Position numbers and translations under genes: made by a program
In this document: positions 22,137-33,139 of the stretch, one piece after another
How positions within the stretch are numbered: the first letter of the stretch is position 1
Layout: every line of letters begins with the position of its first letter
Notes under the pieces: model-generated
What the model was told of the DNA's origin: nothing
Databases searched by the model: none
Seen by the model: only the letters and a program-made list of their open reading frames with translations
Assembly: GCF_026151205.1 (NCBI RefSeq)
Contig: NC_087073.1
Coordinates: 13,411,837-13,475,836 of the forward strand
Direction of reading: 5' to 3'
Length of the DNA: 64,000 bases
DNA from: Bolinopsis microptera
Taxonomy: Eukaryota; Ctenophora; Tentaculata; Lobata; Bolinopsidae

Positions 22137-25015
22137 AATTGGTCAAGAATATTATTCTGAAGAAATGGAGATGAGATTGGCAATGTACTACGTGGACCAT
22201 TAAAACATAGGCGTAGCTAAAAAGAAGTGGTTCACAGAAGAAGAATAAGTATGATAAGCTGAGGACTGATGTTCTGCTATTTATACAATATTTACTATAC
22301 GAGGGATACTAAAGCATTGACCACGTATTTTCTCATTCAGGAACCGCTGAGATCAAGAAAATAAGGTAGATGAAACATACAGTAAAATGTAAAAATTTGC
22401 ATCAAGCAACCAATAACACATTAAACAATCGTTAAATGTTTAGACGGTATGATCCATTGGAAATGACAATGATAAGTAAGAAGTTGGTTTTAGTACTGAA
22501 CATTAGTACTTTAGTGAACTAATATTGATTAAAAAATATCATTATGTTGTTAATCAGTTAAAACTACAATTGAACAGCGTACACCGTACAAATTTCATCA
22601 GGAGTACGTATTGTTACACTCATGACAGGAGTACGTATTGTAACACTCATGACAGGATTATTTTGTAAAGTCCACATTACGAATATTTCATTCCTTCGAC
22701 AAACAGCAGAAAAATACTGATATTGTAGTATTCAGACACAAATCAGTCAGACTTTACATCATTTCAAATATTACATGGTATCATTGCAAAGCAAGGATTA
22801 CAATCTAACCAAGCTGAAAACTTGTACCAACAAGATCCAGTATGTTCAATCGGCAATTATTATGGGGATTCATCGAGGGGCAACATATAAGTGCGGTGGG
22901 TGCGGAATTGCACTATTGACCTATCACTGCATCTTTTTGCACCATCGGCCGTTATTCGTTCTATCATATTTCAGCCTTTAGGCACGCTCAGGTTGGATTA
23001 ATCAACAGCGTAGTTTATAATATAACGTAAAACGTTGCCTCTGAGTTTTCTGACAATTCAATATATATAAATCTAGAATTACTCTCAAAGAAATTATTGC
23101 GATTGGATGGGCGGGATGACTGCACTGTATCTATATTATATATTATATCTATAGTAGTAAAACCTCTCTTTAAGTGAAAAACAATAATCTTATATTTCAA
23201 ACAAAAGAAATGCCATCTTATGACGAGAGGAGGATTAGGACCCCTCTTAATACATTAAATCAATTCTCATTGTAACGTCCTCAATAAGTGTAATAGATTT
23301 GTAATGTTGCAATTAGTTTAATTTAATGCTGTCGAATAATCGAACCTGAGAGTAACTCAAGTAATTGCAAATTTAGCGAATTGTCCACCTTATTAATCGT
23401 CTTTTTTCCTCCACATTTGCCACACATAAAACAATTTTAAGCAGGTGCACTTTTACCGCACCTTTTAGTTTTGGCTCCGATTCAGTAACTCTAAAAATGG
23501 GAACTATTGTGTCACGTCTGATCCAGTGATTACGGGCGCTTGCACGCGAAGCTAGTAAGTGAATCGGAACTATTGTAATCGGGAACTACTTTGCTTTGAT
23601 ATTCAGACGTGCATGACAAGACGGGAACTACTGTGTCTCGCAGCTCAGCTGTCTGGTTAAGTTTGATATGCAAATTGCATGTCACTTTACTCTACTCTTG
23701 TTACTTCACCATCAAATCGTAATATTGATTCTTTCAAAAGCTTTGATGAAGCAACAATTTCAAATGACTGACCAATAAATATTTGAAGCTCAAGCTCAAA
23801 CAGCCTTTAAGTAAAGTAGATTGCTTTTAAAGCCATTATTAGCGGATCAACACAAGTTATTTCCTCCTCAGACCTTTACATAAGTGAAAACTCAACTGAT
23901 AATCTTAGACATAATTCTTTTCCGATGAAAGTTCCGATTACAAGATTGTAAGAATATCTCTGTATTTCACCTAACTCACCAGTCCAAAACCTCTTCTAAA
24001 TAAAAATCTCTCAACAAGACTAAAAACCTCCTCTACTGAACTAACTAGTTCTCTTTCGAAAAGTGTCATTCCAAATGAGTTATCCTAAATGTCCAGGAAA
24101 GACGGGTATTAATGAACGAATATAAACAGATATTATTGAAGGCTCCGATTGGAACAATGTATTTAAACCGCCTCATGAGTTAATGTCCGCATTTCCTAGA
24201 TTAAAGAGCTGAAATTTGGACTTCTTGATAATCCAGTCAAATTAATTAACGGTTTATCAGACGCAGAACATGCATTATTTCAGTGAGGGTTACAGAGGAA
24301 CAAAACTCTGCAACCTGCTGCAATATGTGATTTGGAGCTGAACATAATATTAAACCCACCCTAGACTATAAATAATCAGGGTATGTTTGTTGGGTAATGG
24401 TCTAAACTGCTCGTTGCAGTGGGCACCTTTGCTGTGTTATTTCATCTAATAAGTGTTTTAACGACTTTTACTCAGATTTTCACCATTTTTTATTGAAACC
24501 AAAAATATCGAATCGTGATAATATTGTGATTCGGGTCAGGGGTTTCGGATGTGAGTCCCGATTCCTGAGTTATATCTATGATCGGCAAAATGGAAAATAT
24601 ATTGATATCCGGCTGTTTAGTCGGTTCCTAACTCGAACCGACAGAAATTTATTTGTAGGACATTGACATTTAGGGAACAGGTTACTGAAAATAACACTAA
24701 AATCTGGTATCGACTATAAAGAAGACAATTAAAACAAGACCTCCAGTACAAATATCACAAAGAGCTCTTAATATTTTCGCAACCATGCGGTTTAGCAAAT
24801 ATTTAGTTAACATAAAGTCTGCATATACATCCTTCTGAAGAGATAGTAGTTTGTATGTGCATTCGGACATGTATTGTTCCTGCTATACTGGGGACAAATT
24901 TCTGAAAACAAACAAACAGACAAACATGGAGTGAGACAAACATACAGCTCTAAACAAACAAAGATATCTTTAGTTACTTGGAACCACAACTAGAAGGAAT
25001 GTGTTACAAAGTTAC

Positions 25016-25170
25016 CGGAGAATAGCTGGAATAAGGCAGGAGAGTTGAGTGCTCTGTTGTCACAGGGAGTGTCGTCACAGAAACTGGATCACGGAGCTCT
25101 GTAAAGTCTGTAAACTCTGCATCATCTATAATCGGTTCCAAATCGTCGTTTCTTCGTGGCATTGACTTGC
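25016..25170 (-). CDS. Orphan exon, unidentified gene
   Basis: Minus-strand acceptor (tctcattag at 25171) and donor (CCG|GTAACT) bound a 155-nt segment open in one frame. It is rich in Asp/Glu then Thr/Ser/Pro (DDLEPIIDDAEF, later TTLPVTTEHSTLLP). It reads like a cytoplasmic tail of a real protein. If the donor is not used, the frame stops four codons later, making this a possible last exon. I found no neighbouring exon and do not recognise the family. Confidence 0.35.
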
Positions 25171-25637
25171 CTAATGAGAAATAATGGTTAGATAACTGAT
25201 TAATTGATTTTATATAGACTTTATCAGACCATTTGAAGAAAGGATTACCGGATCAAATAACTAAAAACTAGTTGAGATTCTGTTAAAAGATTAATTGTTG
25301 GTTGTTATGAATCTTCAAGGGGTCGGGTACTATCAATAATCCATCTAGCTAGTGTTAAATTCAAGGGTTAGATTCAAGATAAGACCTGCAACTATTATTC
25401 GGTTGTGATGGCTTGACAAATTGTAATCACCTGAACTTATAATAGTAATAAAACCACTCAAAATTCAACTGCAAAAACTCGTATTTTTTTTTAAATTTGA
25501 AAATTTAATTAATTATTATATATATAATATAAATCAAGTGTTACATTTCAGCCATTTGTCAAAAAATTATATAAAATAATGTATTTCTAGAACTAAGTAC
25601 CCACAATTTTGCTGGTACAGCCAAACTTTTATATACC

Positions 25638-25800
25638 ATGCCTCAATGGCCAAGCGCCTAGTGGCCAGACCTTCTGACTACTGTACAGAAGTTCCAGGGT
25701 ACGAATCTCAGTGTCATTTAGTCTAGGGAGTAGCTAAGGATCCATTGGGTCTGTGTGAGATTTCACATCTGCACATGGAATGTCTCCTCTGTCGACTTGA
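25638..25800 (+). repeat. Possible tRNA-derived SINE
   Basis: TAGTGGCCAGACC resembles a Pol III A box, and GGGTACGAATCTC about 35 bp later resembles a B box (GGTTCGAATCC). A non-tRNA body follows. It does not fold as an intact tRNA by eye, so this is at most a SINE or tRNA relic. Confidence 0.3.
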
Positions 25801-26460
25801 GGGATTAAGGAGGGGGCCAGCCAAATTCAACTACAAAACTCCTATAAACACACTATCATTATTCAACAGGTCTATTATAATTGATGTAACCATGTGCTAC
25901 ATAACATAACATAACATTATAAATAATGCCTCTCTGGGCATCTCAAAAAGAAATTCATAGAAAATGAACACTTTATGTTTGAAACCATATAATTACAAAC
26001 TTTTAAAAAATTCAACTAAATACCTTTGATATTAACCTTCTTCCTCTTAGCTACCAATGGATTCTCTTTCATATAACTTACATAACTATTCCTATTAGAC
26101 ACAGACACATCTATTCTATCAAAGATGTCATATGACAGTTCCCAGTAGTGGCCAAGCTTATTTGCCTGATATCCATGAAGCCGAAAGGCATCTAATCCCC
26201 TCTTGAAACCAGTAACCGACTCACTAGCTTTCACAAGTGGTGGTAGACTGTTCCAATAGTGTAAGACCCTTTGGGCAAAGAAATCAGTCTCATTTGTGGT
26301 GAATCTATGAGTCTTTGATCTAGCAGCAATGGTCCTACCAGAACGACCAAATAAATCGGAACCATAACCCACAAAGCCTTCCTGGATCTTGAACATCTCA
26401 ATGAGATCTCCACGAACCCTTCGTTCAAGCAGGGTTGTGAGGTTCAGCTTATCCAGTCTC

Positions 26461-26626
26461 TCTCTGTAAGTCATGCTATTAGAGGGGATGTACGGATAAA
26501 GGGGATGTACGGATAAAGTACCAAACCTTATTGTGTATATTTGGTTGCAATTCCGGTAAATGATGAAACATGTCTCTTCTGAGAGTGATACCGTGAGTTG
26601 CTTCCTTTTTTTTCTCTGTAAGTCAT
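26461..26626. repeat. Small insertion flanked by 15-bp direct repeats
   Basis: TCTCTGTAAGTCATG occurs at 26461-26475 and 26612-26626, bracketing about 137 bp that ends in a T8 run and contains a short internal duplication (GGGGATGTACGGATAAA twice). The LINE reading frame is continuous only without the insert. The direct repeat therefore looks like a target-site duplication of a short retroposed sequence, with the A-run on the minus strand. Confidence 0.7.
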
Positions 26627-26849
26627 GTGTCCCAATCCATCAATCATACAGGTGAACGATCTTTGAACACCTTCCAATTCAAGAATCAGTGACCAGTTTC
26701 CATGCCTAGCCCATGCCTGTGAACAATACTCTATATGAGGCTTTACTAAAGACTTATACAAGCACAGCATAACGCTTGTTTCCCTCAATATAATATTTCT
26801 TGTAAGCCAGGCAATGGTACCATTAGCTTTAGCAATGCACTTTCTCACT

Positions 26850-27225
26850 CTAGGTAAACTATAGGTAAAAATATAATATTAATCATAAGCTAAAATGTAC
26901 TAATCTTTGTATTCTAAATGGGGAAAAAGAAGAAACATTGTCAGTCAGTCGAGAAAATTGTCAGTCAGGCTATATGGCAGCTTTGTAGATGAATTGTGAC
27001 TATGCTAGTAGTGGTCCCAGGCTTGCGACTGGAATTGCGGTGTTAAATCGATTTAATGGTATACCAACGATCCACCTCCCACTTGTTGTTTGGTACTTAG
27101 CATTAATAGTGTTAGCTGTAGCCATTTATAGCAAGAATCTTAAAACTAAAGGGGATGACAAGGAAAAGAGGAAGGAAAAATAATAACGGAACAAACAATT
27201 AATTAAAGTATTTATAGGAGCATTT
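26850..27225 (+). repeat. ~375-bp dispersed repeat, copy A, with a small membrane-protein-like ORF
   Basis: It is nearly identical to the reverse complement of 63252-63622. It starts CTAGGTAAACTATAGGTAAA and ends near TTTATAGGAGCATT. Between an ATG at 26918 and TAA at 27181-27183 lies a reading frame of about 87 codons: a Lys-rich start (MGKKKKHC), a middle section, a hydrophobic segment (VVWYLALIVLAVAIY) and a Lys/Glu-rich end. Copy A has a 2-nt insertion near 26987 relative to copy B, which splits the frame. This copy is inserted inside the CR1-like LINE. I do not recognise the protein. Confidence 0.85.
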
Positions 27226-27372
27226 ATAGGAGCAACACATGATCCTCAAAGTTGAAACTGGTGTTAAAGACCACTCCAAGGTCCTTCTCGCTTTCAACAC
27301 ATCTCAAAGGCACACCACCAAACAAGTACTGATTCTTAGGATTACAAGAACCAATTTGCATGACCATAGCAT

Positions 27373-28318
27373 ACAATTAAACAAATAATCAATTAAACAA
27401 AGCAACAAAAAAAAAGCAAAGCTGTTAGATTAATAAAAGGATTAACAATCATTTTAACATCATCAGCAAAAAGTTTGATGATAGCTTTGATCCCTTCTGC
27501 TTGAGGTTCTCACTTTGCAACTTCTGCAAAATTACTTCTTTTCCCACTAACTTAAAATCAATTAACCTGCAATTTGTGCAATAAATGTGAATTCTCACAG
27601 CTCATATCGCATTTAGTGTTGATTTTAATATATGCCATATGGCGTAACAAAAGTTTTGGAAAAACTTAACTATAGTACATGCAAAACTGTGCATTTTAGA
27701 GATTTTTCAAGCGTTTTTTTTTCTCTAAAATCATCTAATTTGTTCAATTTTAGGGAAAGGCACCAAAAGGGGAGCTGAGGGGGCGCCAACAGGGGGTGCT
27801 TTTTCAGCTTTTTTGCAGTAGCGTAACGTTGCCTGTTACGCCACTGCAATAAGTGCATACAAGGCTTTATGATTAACTGAACATTTTGATATTACTGGTT
27901 CATTACGCCACTGCAACTGGCTCAAAGACATGCTAGTGTCTATCCATAAATTTTAAAGCAAAAAAGGAGGCTACCAGAATACAAAAAGATATTTAAAGCT
28001 AGAGACACTGGTAATTCTTCAGTTCAAATCCTGTCTCAAGTTAAATTTTGCAGGGTTTGCAGGATTTACCAAATGTGAAGTCAGACTCATGTAGCTCTTA
28101 AAAAGAACACACTGTATGCTGTAGCATTCAGTCGCTTAACTTCAAACCATTGTTGTAAATCTGACGCAATGACCAAAAGCTACAAGTGAATCGTGAGATT
28201 TTCAAGGGCGTGCGCAGGAGTTCTGAAAGGGATAGGCAAGAAGAAAGTTGCGAAGGAAGCAAGTTGCAGCAAATATCTGGGACTTACTGGGCGGCGCTCA
28301 TCCTGCCATCCCGCCGAA
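27373..28318. other. Repeat-like intergenic stretch
   Basis: No supported exon. A minus-strand ORF at 27670-27858 overlaps a hairpin and repeated GCGTAAC/GTTACGC segments (about 27640-27910), so it is probably repeat-derived. Confidence 0.4.
27813..27849. repeat. Near-perfect hairpin
   Basis: TTGCAGTAGCGTAAC and GTTACGCCACTGCAA form a 15-bp stem with one mismatch around a 7-nt loop. Additional copies of GTTACGCCACTGCAA-like sequence lie at about 27902-27918. This resembles the ends of small foldback or MITE elements. Confidence 0.75.
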
Positions 28319-29055
28319 TCTTTGTAGGTTTACAACCTACCAGGACGCGCGCCGAGAACTCAATATATGGAACAGATATTTTACGAGTATCACCTGTTAA
28401 CCGAATCTCTATTCGGCGAATCTCTAAGATTATAAACATAAATATAATAGCCTGGGGTCGCCGGGTAAATTTGGGACCATAGCCTTTGAAGATTTTAAAA
28501 TTGAATTACGCAATTAACCAATAAAATGTCATATATCAATACAATTTAAGATCAATTGACGATATTAATCATTTACATAACAGCTAAGCAGGATCCAGTG
28601 GTGCCTCCTTCATCCTTGTCACTTGTAAATTCAATTATGCATAATGGCAGGCAAAATGCAGCAATTTCATTGAACGAAAGTAACTGTTGGCGACGTTTGA
28701 CTACAAATTGTAGCGTTTGATCGAAAACCTGGTTTTAGCTCCCCCTGTGCGTGAAGTAACTACATCCTGCTTATTTAGTGAAGTGGTTGCGAGGAACATT
28801 ATTTGATGATTAATTTAGACGCGCGGCGTGGAGTAACGATGCATCGCGCCAATGCATAATGCATAAGTTTTAATTTTAAAAAGATTGAACAAATTTTAAC
28901 GGGTGATACTCGTAAAATATTTGTTTCAAATATTAGGACCGTCTTGATACATGTTTCGTATCCGGCTTCGCGCGCGAAAATGGCATGCAACGTATGTCAA
29001 GGACCGTCGACGATTCCAACTCGGCGCGCGGCCTGGTAGGTTATAAACCTACAAA
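28319..29055. mobile_element. Candidate ~735-bp inverted-repeat element
   Basis: The left outer segment TTTGTAGGTTTACAACCTAC at 28319 plus GGACGCGCGCCGAG has its reverse complement at about 29018-29055. An inner segment (ATTTTACGAGTATCACC at 28378) pairs with 28902-28927. The right arm carries about 80 bp absent from the left. The local GC content and CpG density are higher than in neighbouring DNA. No coding region is assigned. Confidence 0.6.
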
Positions 29056-29259
29056 ACAAATTAAGATAGCATGAATTTTAAATATTTCTTACTTAGTTTG
29101 TTTTTGTCATACGTTGTATGACCCGCCGCGCACTCGAGTGCGCGGCTCCCCTGTATCGTAGAAACTTTGTAGTGAAACGACCGAGAAGGTCACGACGTGA
29201 TACAAGTTTATTTAACTATTTTTCTTGTAGCGCGATGCACTACTGGGTCGCGCGCGCAT

Positions 29260-29312
29260 CAAATAATGCGCGCATCAAATAATGCGCGCATCAAATAATG
29301 CGCATCAAATAA
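29260..29312 (+). repeat. GCGCGCATCAAATAAT tandem repeat
   Basis: Four tandem copies of a 14-16 bp unit (GCGCGCATCAAATAAT, the last copy shortened) in a CpG-rich segment. Confidence 0.9.
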
Positions 29313-29549
29313 TGCGTCTCGGTAGATCGGCGAGATGCACCACTGTGCCTCACCGAGCTGCGAAGGATTGACATCGTGAATCAACTATTTTTCCTTTTTA
29401 AATTTTGAAGAAACTTTAAAAGCTGAAAAAAATCATGATTACGATGTTGACGGATGTTACTCGTCTAAATTTCTTCGAAGTAGCGCGTTCCGCTTTTTTC
29501 TTGATGGTAAGTGCTACGAAGTAGCGCGCGCCGGGCCTGATCATTAACA

Positions 29550-29897
29550 ATGGTCAAATACGATGTTGTTACATTAAAACGTAAAACATTTTTTTGTCCA
29601 TTGCCATGTCGCAGCAAACGGAATTATTACAAATTTTCCCCAAAAACATTGAACATGTTGATTGACGATGTCAACCCTTCCAGATTGTTGCTCTGCAACC
29701 ATTTCGTCATCTTCGATGCGAAGCAAGAATGCCAGTTTGCGCGGCGCGTCGAAGTGGCGAAGTCCTCCAACCAGGAACACTATACAAATTTGATTCTAAT
29801 TCTAATTCTAATTCTATACAATCGAATGAAAGTAAAAAATACGCCAGGAGCTCGAGTCAACACCACTGGCAAAGTTGATGTTCCAACTAGCTGCTGA
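29550..29897 (+). CDS. Unrecognised ORF upstream of LINE-like nuclease domain
   Basis: This 115-codon open frame from ATG has two Cys pairs near its start (FFCPLPCRSK), a middle section without recognised motifs, then a run of ILILIL encoded by an ATTCTA microsatellite at about 29790-29818. It ends inside the start of the next ORF in another frame. It may be part of the CpG-rich repeat region (28.3-29.8 kb) or a chance ORF. Function is unknown. Confidence 0.3.
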   Translation: MVKYDVVTLKRKTFFCPLPCRSKRNYYKFSPKTLNMLIDDVNPSRLLLCNHFVIFDAKQECQFARRVEVAKSSNQEHYTNLILILILILYNRMKVKNTPGARVNTTGKVDVPTSC

Positions 29898-30666
29898 GAA
29901 AGGGGCAAGTGCTTGGTTAACAGCACTACCTTTAAAAGAGTATGGATATCTGATGAACAAACAACAGTTCTCAGACGCATTAGCTCTCAGGTACAACCTG
30001 AACTTAAAGGACAGCCCTAAGACATGTACGTGTGGCCAAAAGTACTCAGCAAACCATGCGCTCATCTGCAAACTCGGTGGATATGTGTCACTGCGGCACA
30101 ACTCGCTGAGAGACACCTTTGCTGAACTAATGAGAACTGTGAAATGCAAGGATGTGCAGACTGAGCCAGTTCTTCTTCCAGTTGATGGTCTGAAGTTGCC
30201 TAAGGGAACAGTACTTGGAGACCAAGCTAGGCTGGACATTTCTGCAAGATCGATTTGGAATGCTTCAGAGAGGGCATATTTTGATGTAAGGGTATTTCAT
30301 GCCCCAGCCCCCTCCAATGCAAGCAAATCGATCCCAGCAATGTACCAGTCCCATGAAAATGAGAAAAAGCGATGTTACAACGCAAGGGTTCTTGAAGTGG
30401 AGAAAGGAAGCTTCACACCTTTAGTGTTCTCGACTTCTGGTGGAATGGGTAGTGAGGCTGAAAGACTGGTAAAAAAGCTGGCCAGTAAGATGGAGTACCA
30501 CACTGGCCAGAGGTACTCGGATGCTGTAGGTTACATCAGAAAGCGCCTTCGCTTTGAAATCCTAAGAACAACAGTGATTTCTCTCCGTGGAGACAGAGGT
30601 GTGAGAAAAAACATTGTTAATATAAACAGTCTAGATCTTAACTTGGAGCCACAAGGCCAAGGGTAA
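29878..30666 (+). mobile_element. Retroelement C-terminal domain: Zn-knuckle plus PD-(D/E)XK-like nuclease
   Basis: About 263 open codons begin KGASAWLTALPL, followed by ALALRYNL, a CxC...H...C knuckle (CTCGQKY, NHALICKLGG) and RHNSLRD. Next come a conserved Glu-Pro (TEPVLLP), ARLDIS and FDVRVFH, HENEKK, and a C-terminal block ending RKRLRFEILR. I recall the same order (ASAWLT, then CxC/H/C knuckle, RHN, ARLD, F(F)D(I/V)RV) at the C-terminus of RT-bearing elements in many marine invertebrates. The spacing fits a restriction-like (PD-(D/E)XK) endonuclease; that enzymatic reading is inference. The RT part is missing. The ORF is intact with an ATG, so this copy is young or a domain fragment kept open. 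Two decayed relatives follow within 2 kb. Confidence 0.75.
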
Positions 30667-30904
30667 TTTTTGAGTGTTTAGGGAATTTTTTATATTCTTA
30701 AAGGTTTGTTTTTATATAGGGTAATTGCTATATTATGTGTATATTGTTTGAATAATTTTATTTTAAAAAAATATAGCACGCGGTTCGGTCCAGTAGATAG
30801 TGCATCACATTATAAATATTAATTTAAAATGAACTGTTTTATCTTTTCTTTAGTTTTCAGATAAATTATTTGCAATGAGATTATGGTCCATTAACCATTT
30901 CATT

Positions 30905-31178
30905 CAATATTGTTGAACATGGAACATTTACACCAATAGTTTTATCAACAACAAGTGGAATGGGAAGAAAAGCAAATACTTTCTTCAAAAAGTTAGCTGA
31001 TAAAATGTATAGAAAATTAGGTCAAAGATACAGTTAGGCGATGACATTTATCAGGAAAAGAACTAGATTTGACTTATTGAAAACAACAATAATTGCTTTT
31101 AAAAGAGAAAGAGGGATGAAAAGTGGTAGTGCAGTTAAAATAGCAGATTAAGATATAAGTTTAGAGCCAGTACATTGA
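30905..31178 (+). pseudogene. Decayed second copy of the same C-terminal domain
   Basis: It reads TPIVLSTTSGMGRKA, KKLADKMY, GQRYS then a stop, and FIRKRTRFDLLKTT, matching the last third of the ORF at 29878-30666. At least two in-frame stops are present (GQRYS-stop and IAD-stop). It lies downstream in the same orientation, as if from a tandem or nested older insertion. Confidence 0.8.
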
Positions 31179-31504
31179 ATTGGCTACTTTTACTACTTAG
31201 AGGGTTTTTATAAAAGATACTCAGATTTTTATTGAATTTTTATCGCGAGCGTGCTAAATCACTTTACAGTCGATCTTCGAGATTGTTCTAAAAGGGCCCC
31301 CGATAGTTCTAGTTGTAACCAACTTATCATTTATCACTGATTTGTTCAATACTTTTATTCAACTGCTTCAAATAACCTAATCATCCAAATAGAAAATGTC
31401 AAACAGTATATATTTACAATAAATTAAATCAAGTGATGCAATTGGCAGAGCACAATCGTAAATCCTGAGCAATAGATATCATCTATCCCTCGTAGCTCTT
31501 CTCC

Positions 31505-32016
31505 TCAGGTATCAGGTTGAAGGAGACATTTTGTCTTTCTTACTAGCACACTCCTCATTATATCCATGCTCAGGCGTTTCCTGATGTTACACATCACCTG
31601 GCTGTAGTCCTCCTTGGTGTTGGTGGCTATCAACACAGCAAGTCTCCTTATGAAACGCTTGGTCTCAGGTGCCACTCCTCCTGTAGTTGTAAATACAAGT
31701 GGGACGAATGACCCTTTCTCCAATTGTAGCACTCGGTTCATGTACTGGTTCTTTTTCTCATTCTCGTGCAGAGCGTAGAGCCTAGCCGTGACAACTCTTC
31801 TACATCCTTCACCCATTTCTCTACTTTCTTTTTTACATACGTCTCTCTAGCCTCCTCTCCACCTATCATTGCTCCCAGATGACGCTCCCCATCACATGTG
31901 ATCTCTATACCAGTATCTCCAAATACTATCAGTAATGTACAATCATACAAATTTGCCATTTTAAGGATCAATGGCTGATGCTGCTGTAAATTTGCAATTC
32001 TTTGAGCATGGAACAT
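31505..32016 (-). pseudogene. Internally deleted LINE-like copy (RT thumb joined to C-terminal domain)
   Basis: On the minus strand a segment with GERHLGAMIG and YVKKKVEKWVKDV (RT thumb region of the same invertebrate element family) is followed at about 31790-31805. After a frame change it becomes LHENEKKNQYMNRVLQ, FVPLVFTTTGG and IRKRLSMDIMRS, which correspond to the end of the nuclease-domain ORF at 29878-30666. The intervening ~200 or more codons (Zn knuckle, ARLD and FDVRV core) are missing. This is an internal deletion derivative in inverted orientation to its neighbours. Confidence 0.75.
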
Positions 32017-32164
32017 TTTCCATCTTGTTTAGCCCATACCCTAAGGGGAAGCCAATAAATAAATTGGTTATCAATCCTTTAATATATTGCTAAAAATATA
32101 GAAATATTGATAGAAATATTAAAACCTTGTAAAATAATTTTTTATCAGACTGGAAATCCTTAAT

Positions 32165-32620
32165 TTGACAACGCTGGCAGAGCGGCGAATACGTGGGGAC
32201 CTTATTGAAGCTTTTAAGGTTATTAATGGTTTGACTGATTATGGTTCAGACTTGTTCAGACCAAGCAGATCAGGTCTTAATCTGTTTTCATCCAATAGAT
32301 AGAGTGTGACAAAAGTCAAGAATCTTCAGTGTTCTTTTCTTCCAGAGCGGGTTGTTCCTTATTGGAACAAACTCCCTTCGGAGGTAAAGAACTGCTTGAC
32401 AGTTTTGAGTTTTAAATTTTGATTGGAAAGTTTTAAAAAGGATATGATTAAATAAGTTAATGACTTTAATTTTTGGAATGTTTCGAAAGAAGTTTTAACA
32501 AGAATTGAAGGTACCAATTATGTCAGTAATAAGGAAAAACACAATGATTATCTTTGGTTTCATCCTTATGTAGCAAAGAAACGTTTTATAAATCTTTACT
32601 CCACTGGGAAGTATGAATAA
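32165..32620 (+). pseudogene. CR1/Jockey-like LINE 3' tail with stops
   Basis: It encodes LTTLAERRIRGDLIEAFK, VPYWNKLPSEV and an ending VAKKRFINLYSTG, parallel to the LINE at 26016-26474 (RRVRGDLIEMFK, HYWNSLP, LVAKRKKVN). At least three in-frame stops (near 32300, 32420 and 32450) mark an old copy. Confidence 0.85.
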
Positions 32621-33074
32621 ATTACAAATTTTTTAATGATGTTGTTATTTATGATTAATATTTGATAAATTATTACTTTTAAATTTGATGGAGAAATAGT
32701 TACTGTATATTTTTCCATGTAGTGCGATGACACTTTGTAGACATTAGTGATGATATGATTATGATGTTATATCATAATTTTTACTTTACTATACTTAACT
32801 TTATCAGAGCATGGTATCAGCTATTGGAATAATAATAATCTTAAACAATAATCTCAGAATGTGTGTGTGTGTGTGTGTTTGTCTGTGCGTGTGTAATTTC
32901 CGGTCGGTTATATTTAAAAACAGTAAGAGTTACGGGACTGGTTTTTTCGGTATAGTGCCGACAAAAAAAAACAAACTCGGCCGCTGATAAGTGGTTTAAT
33001 TGCTGGTTTTGTACCACAAATGTTACATAAAATGGCTTGAGCAGAATAATCAAGAAAACGGTAAGAGTTACGGG

Positions 33075-33139
<65 letters not shown>

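Larger units (their letters stand above)
20762..25010. other. Intergenic/intronic stretch, mostly unexplained
   Basis: Apart from the short features listed separately (CACGTG array, MITE half-sites, a ~27-bp tandem duplication at about 22603-22660), I see no exon I can support. Repeated GGGAACTA(T/C)TGTGTC-like segments at about 23498, 23566 and 23618 suggest another small repeat. Confidence 0.35.
26016..27372 (-). pseudogene. CR1/Jockey-like LINE reverse transcriptase, 3' part, interrupted by two insertions
   Basis: Read on the minus strand, about 27372-27230 encodes QYLFGGVPL and ESEKDLGVVF, typical of the region just after the RT catalytic box. After a 375-bp insertion (26850-27225) it resumes with RKCIAKANGTIAWLTRNI, LYKSLVKPHIEYC and AW, then is broken again by about 137 bp at about 26476-26611. 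It continues from MTYRERLDKLNL through RRVRGDLIEMFK and HYWNSLP to a stop at 26016. These are the standard thumb/C-terminal blocks of CR1/Jockey-type LINEs. It is a dead copy. Related 3' tails occur at 32165-32620 and about 34007-34181. Confidence 0.88.

Noticed and set aside
28010-28040. GTTCAAATCC as a tRNA B box
   Set aside because: The upstream sequence offers no convincing A box or acceptor stem.
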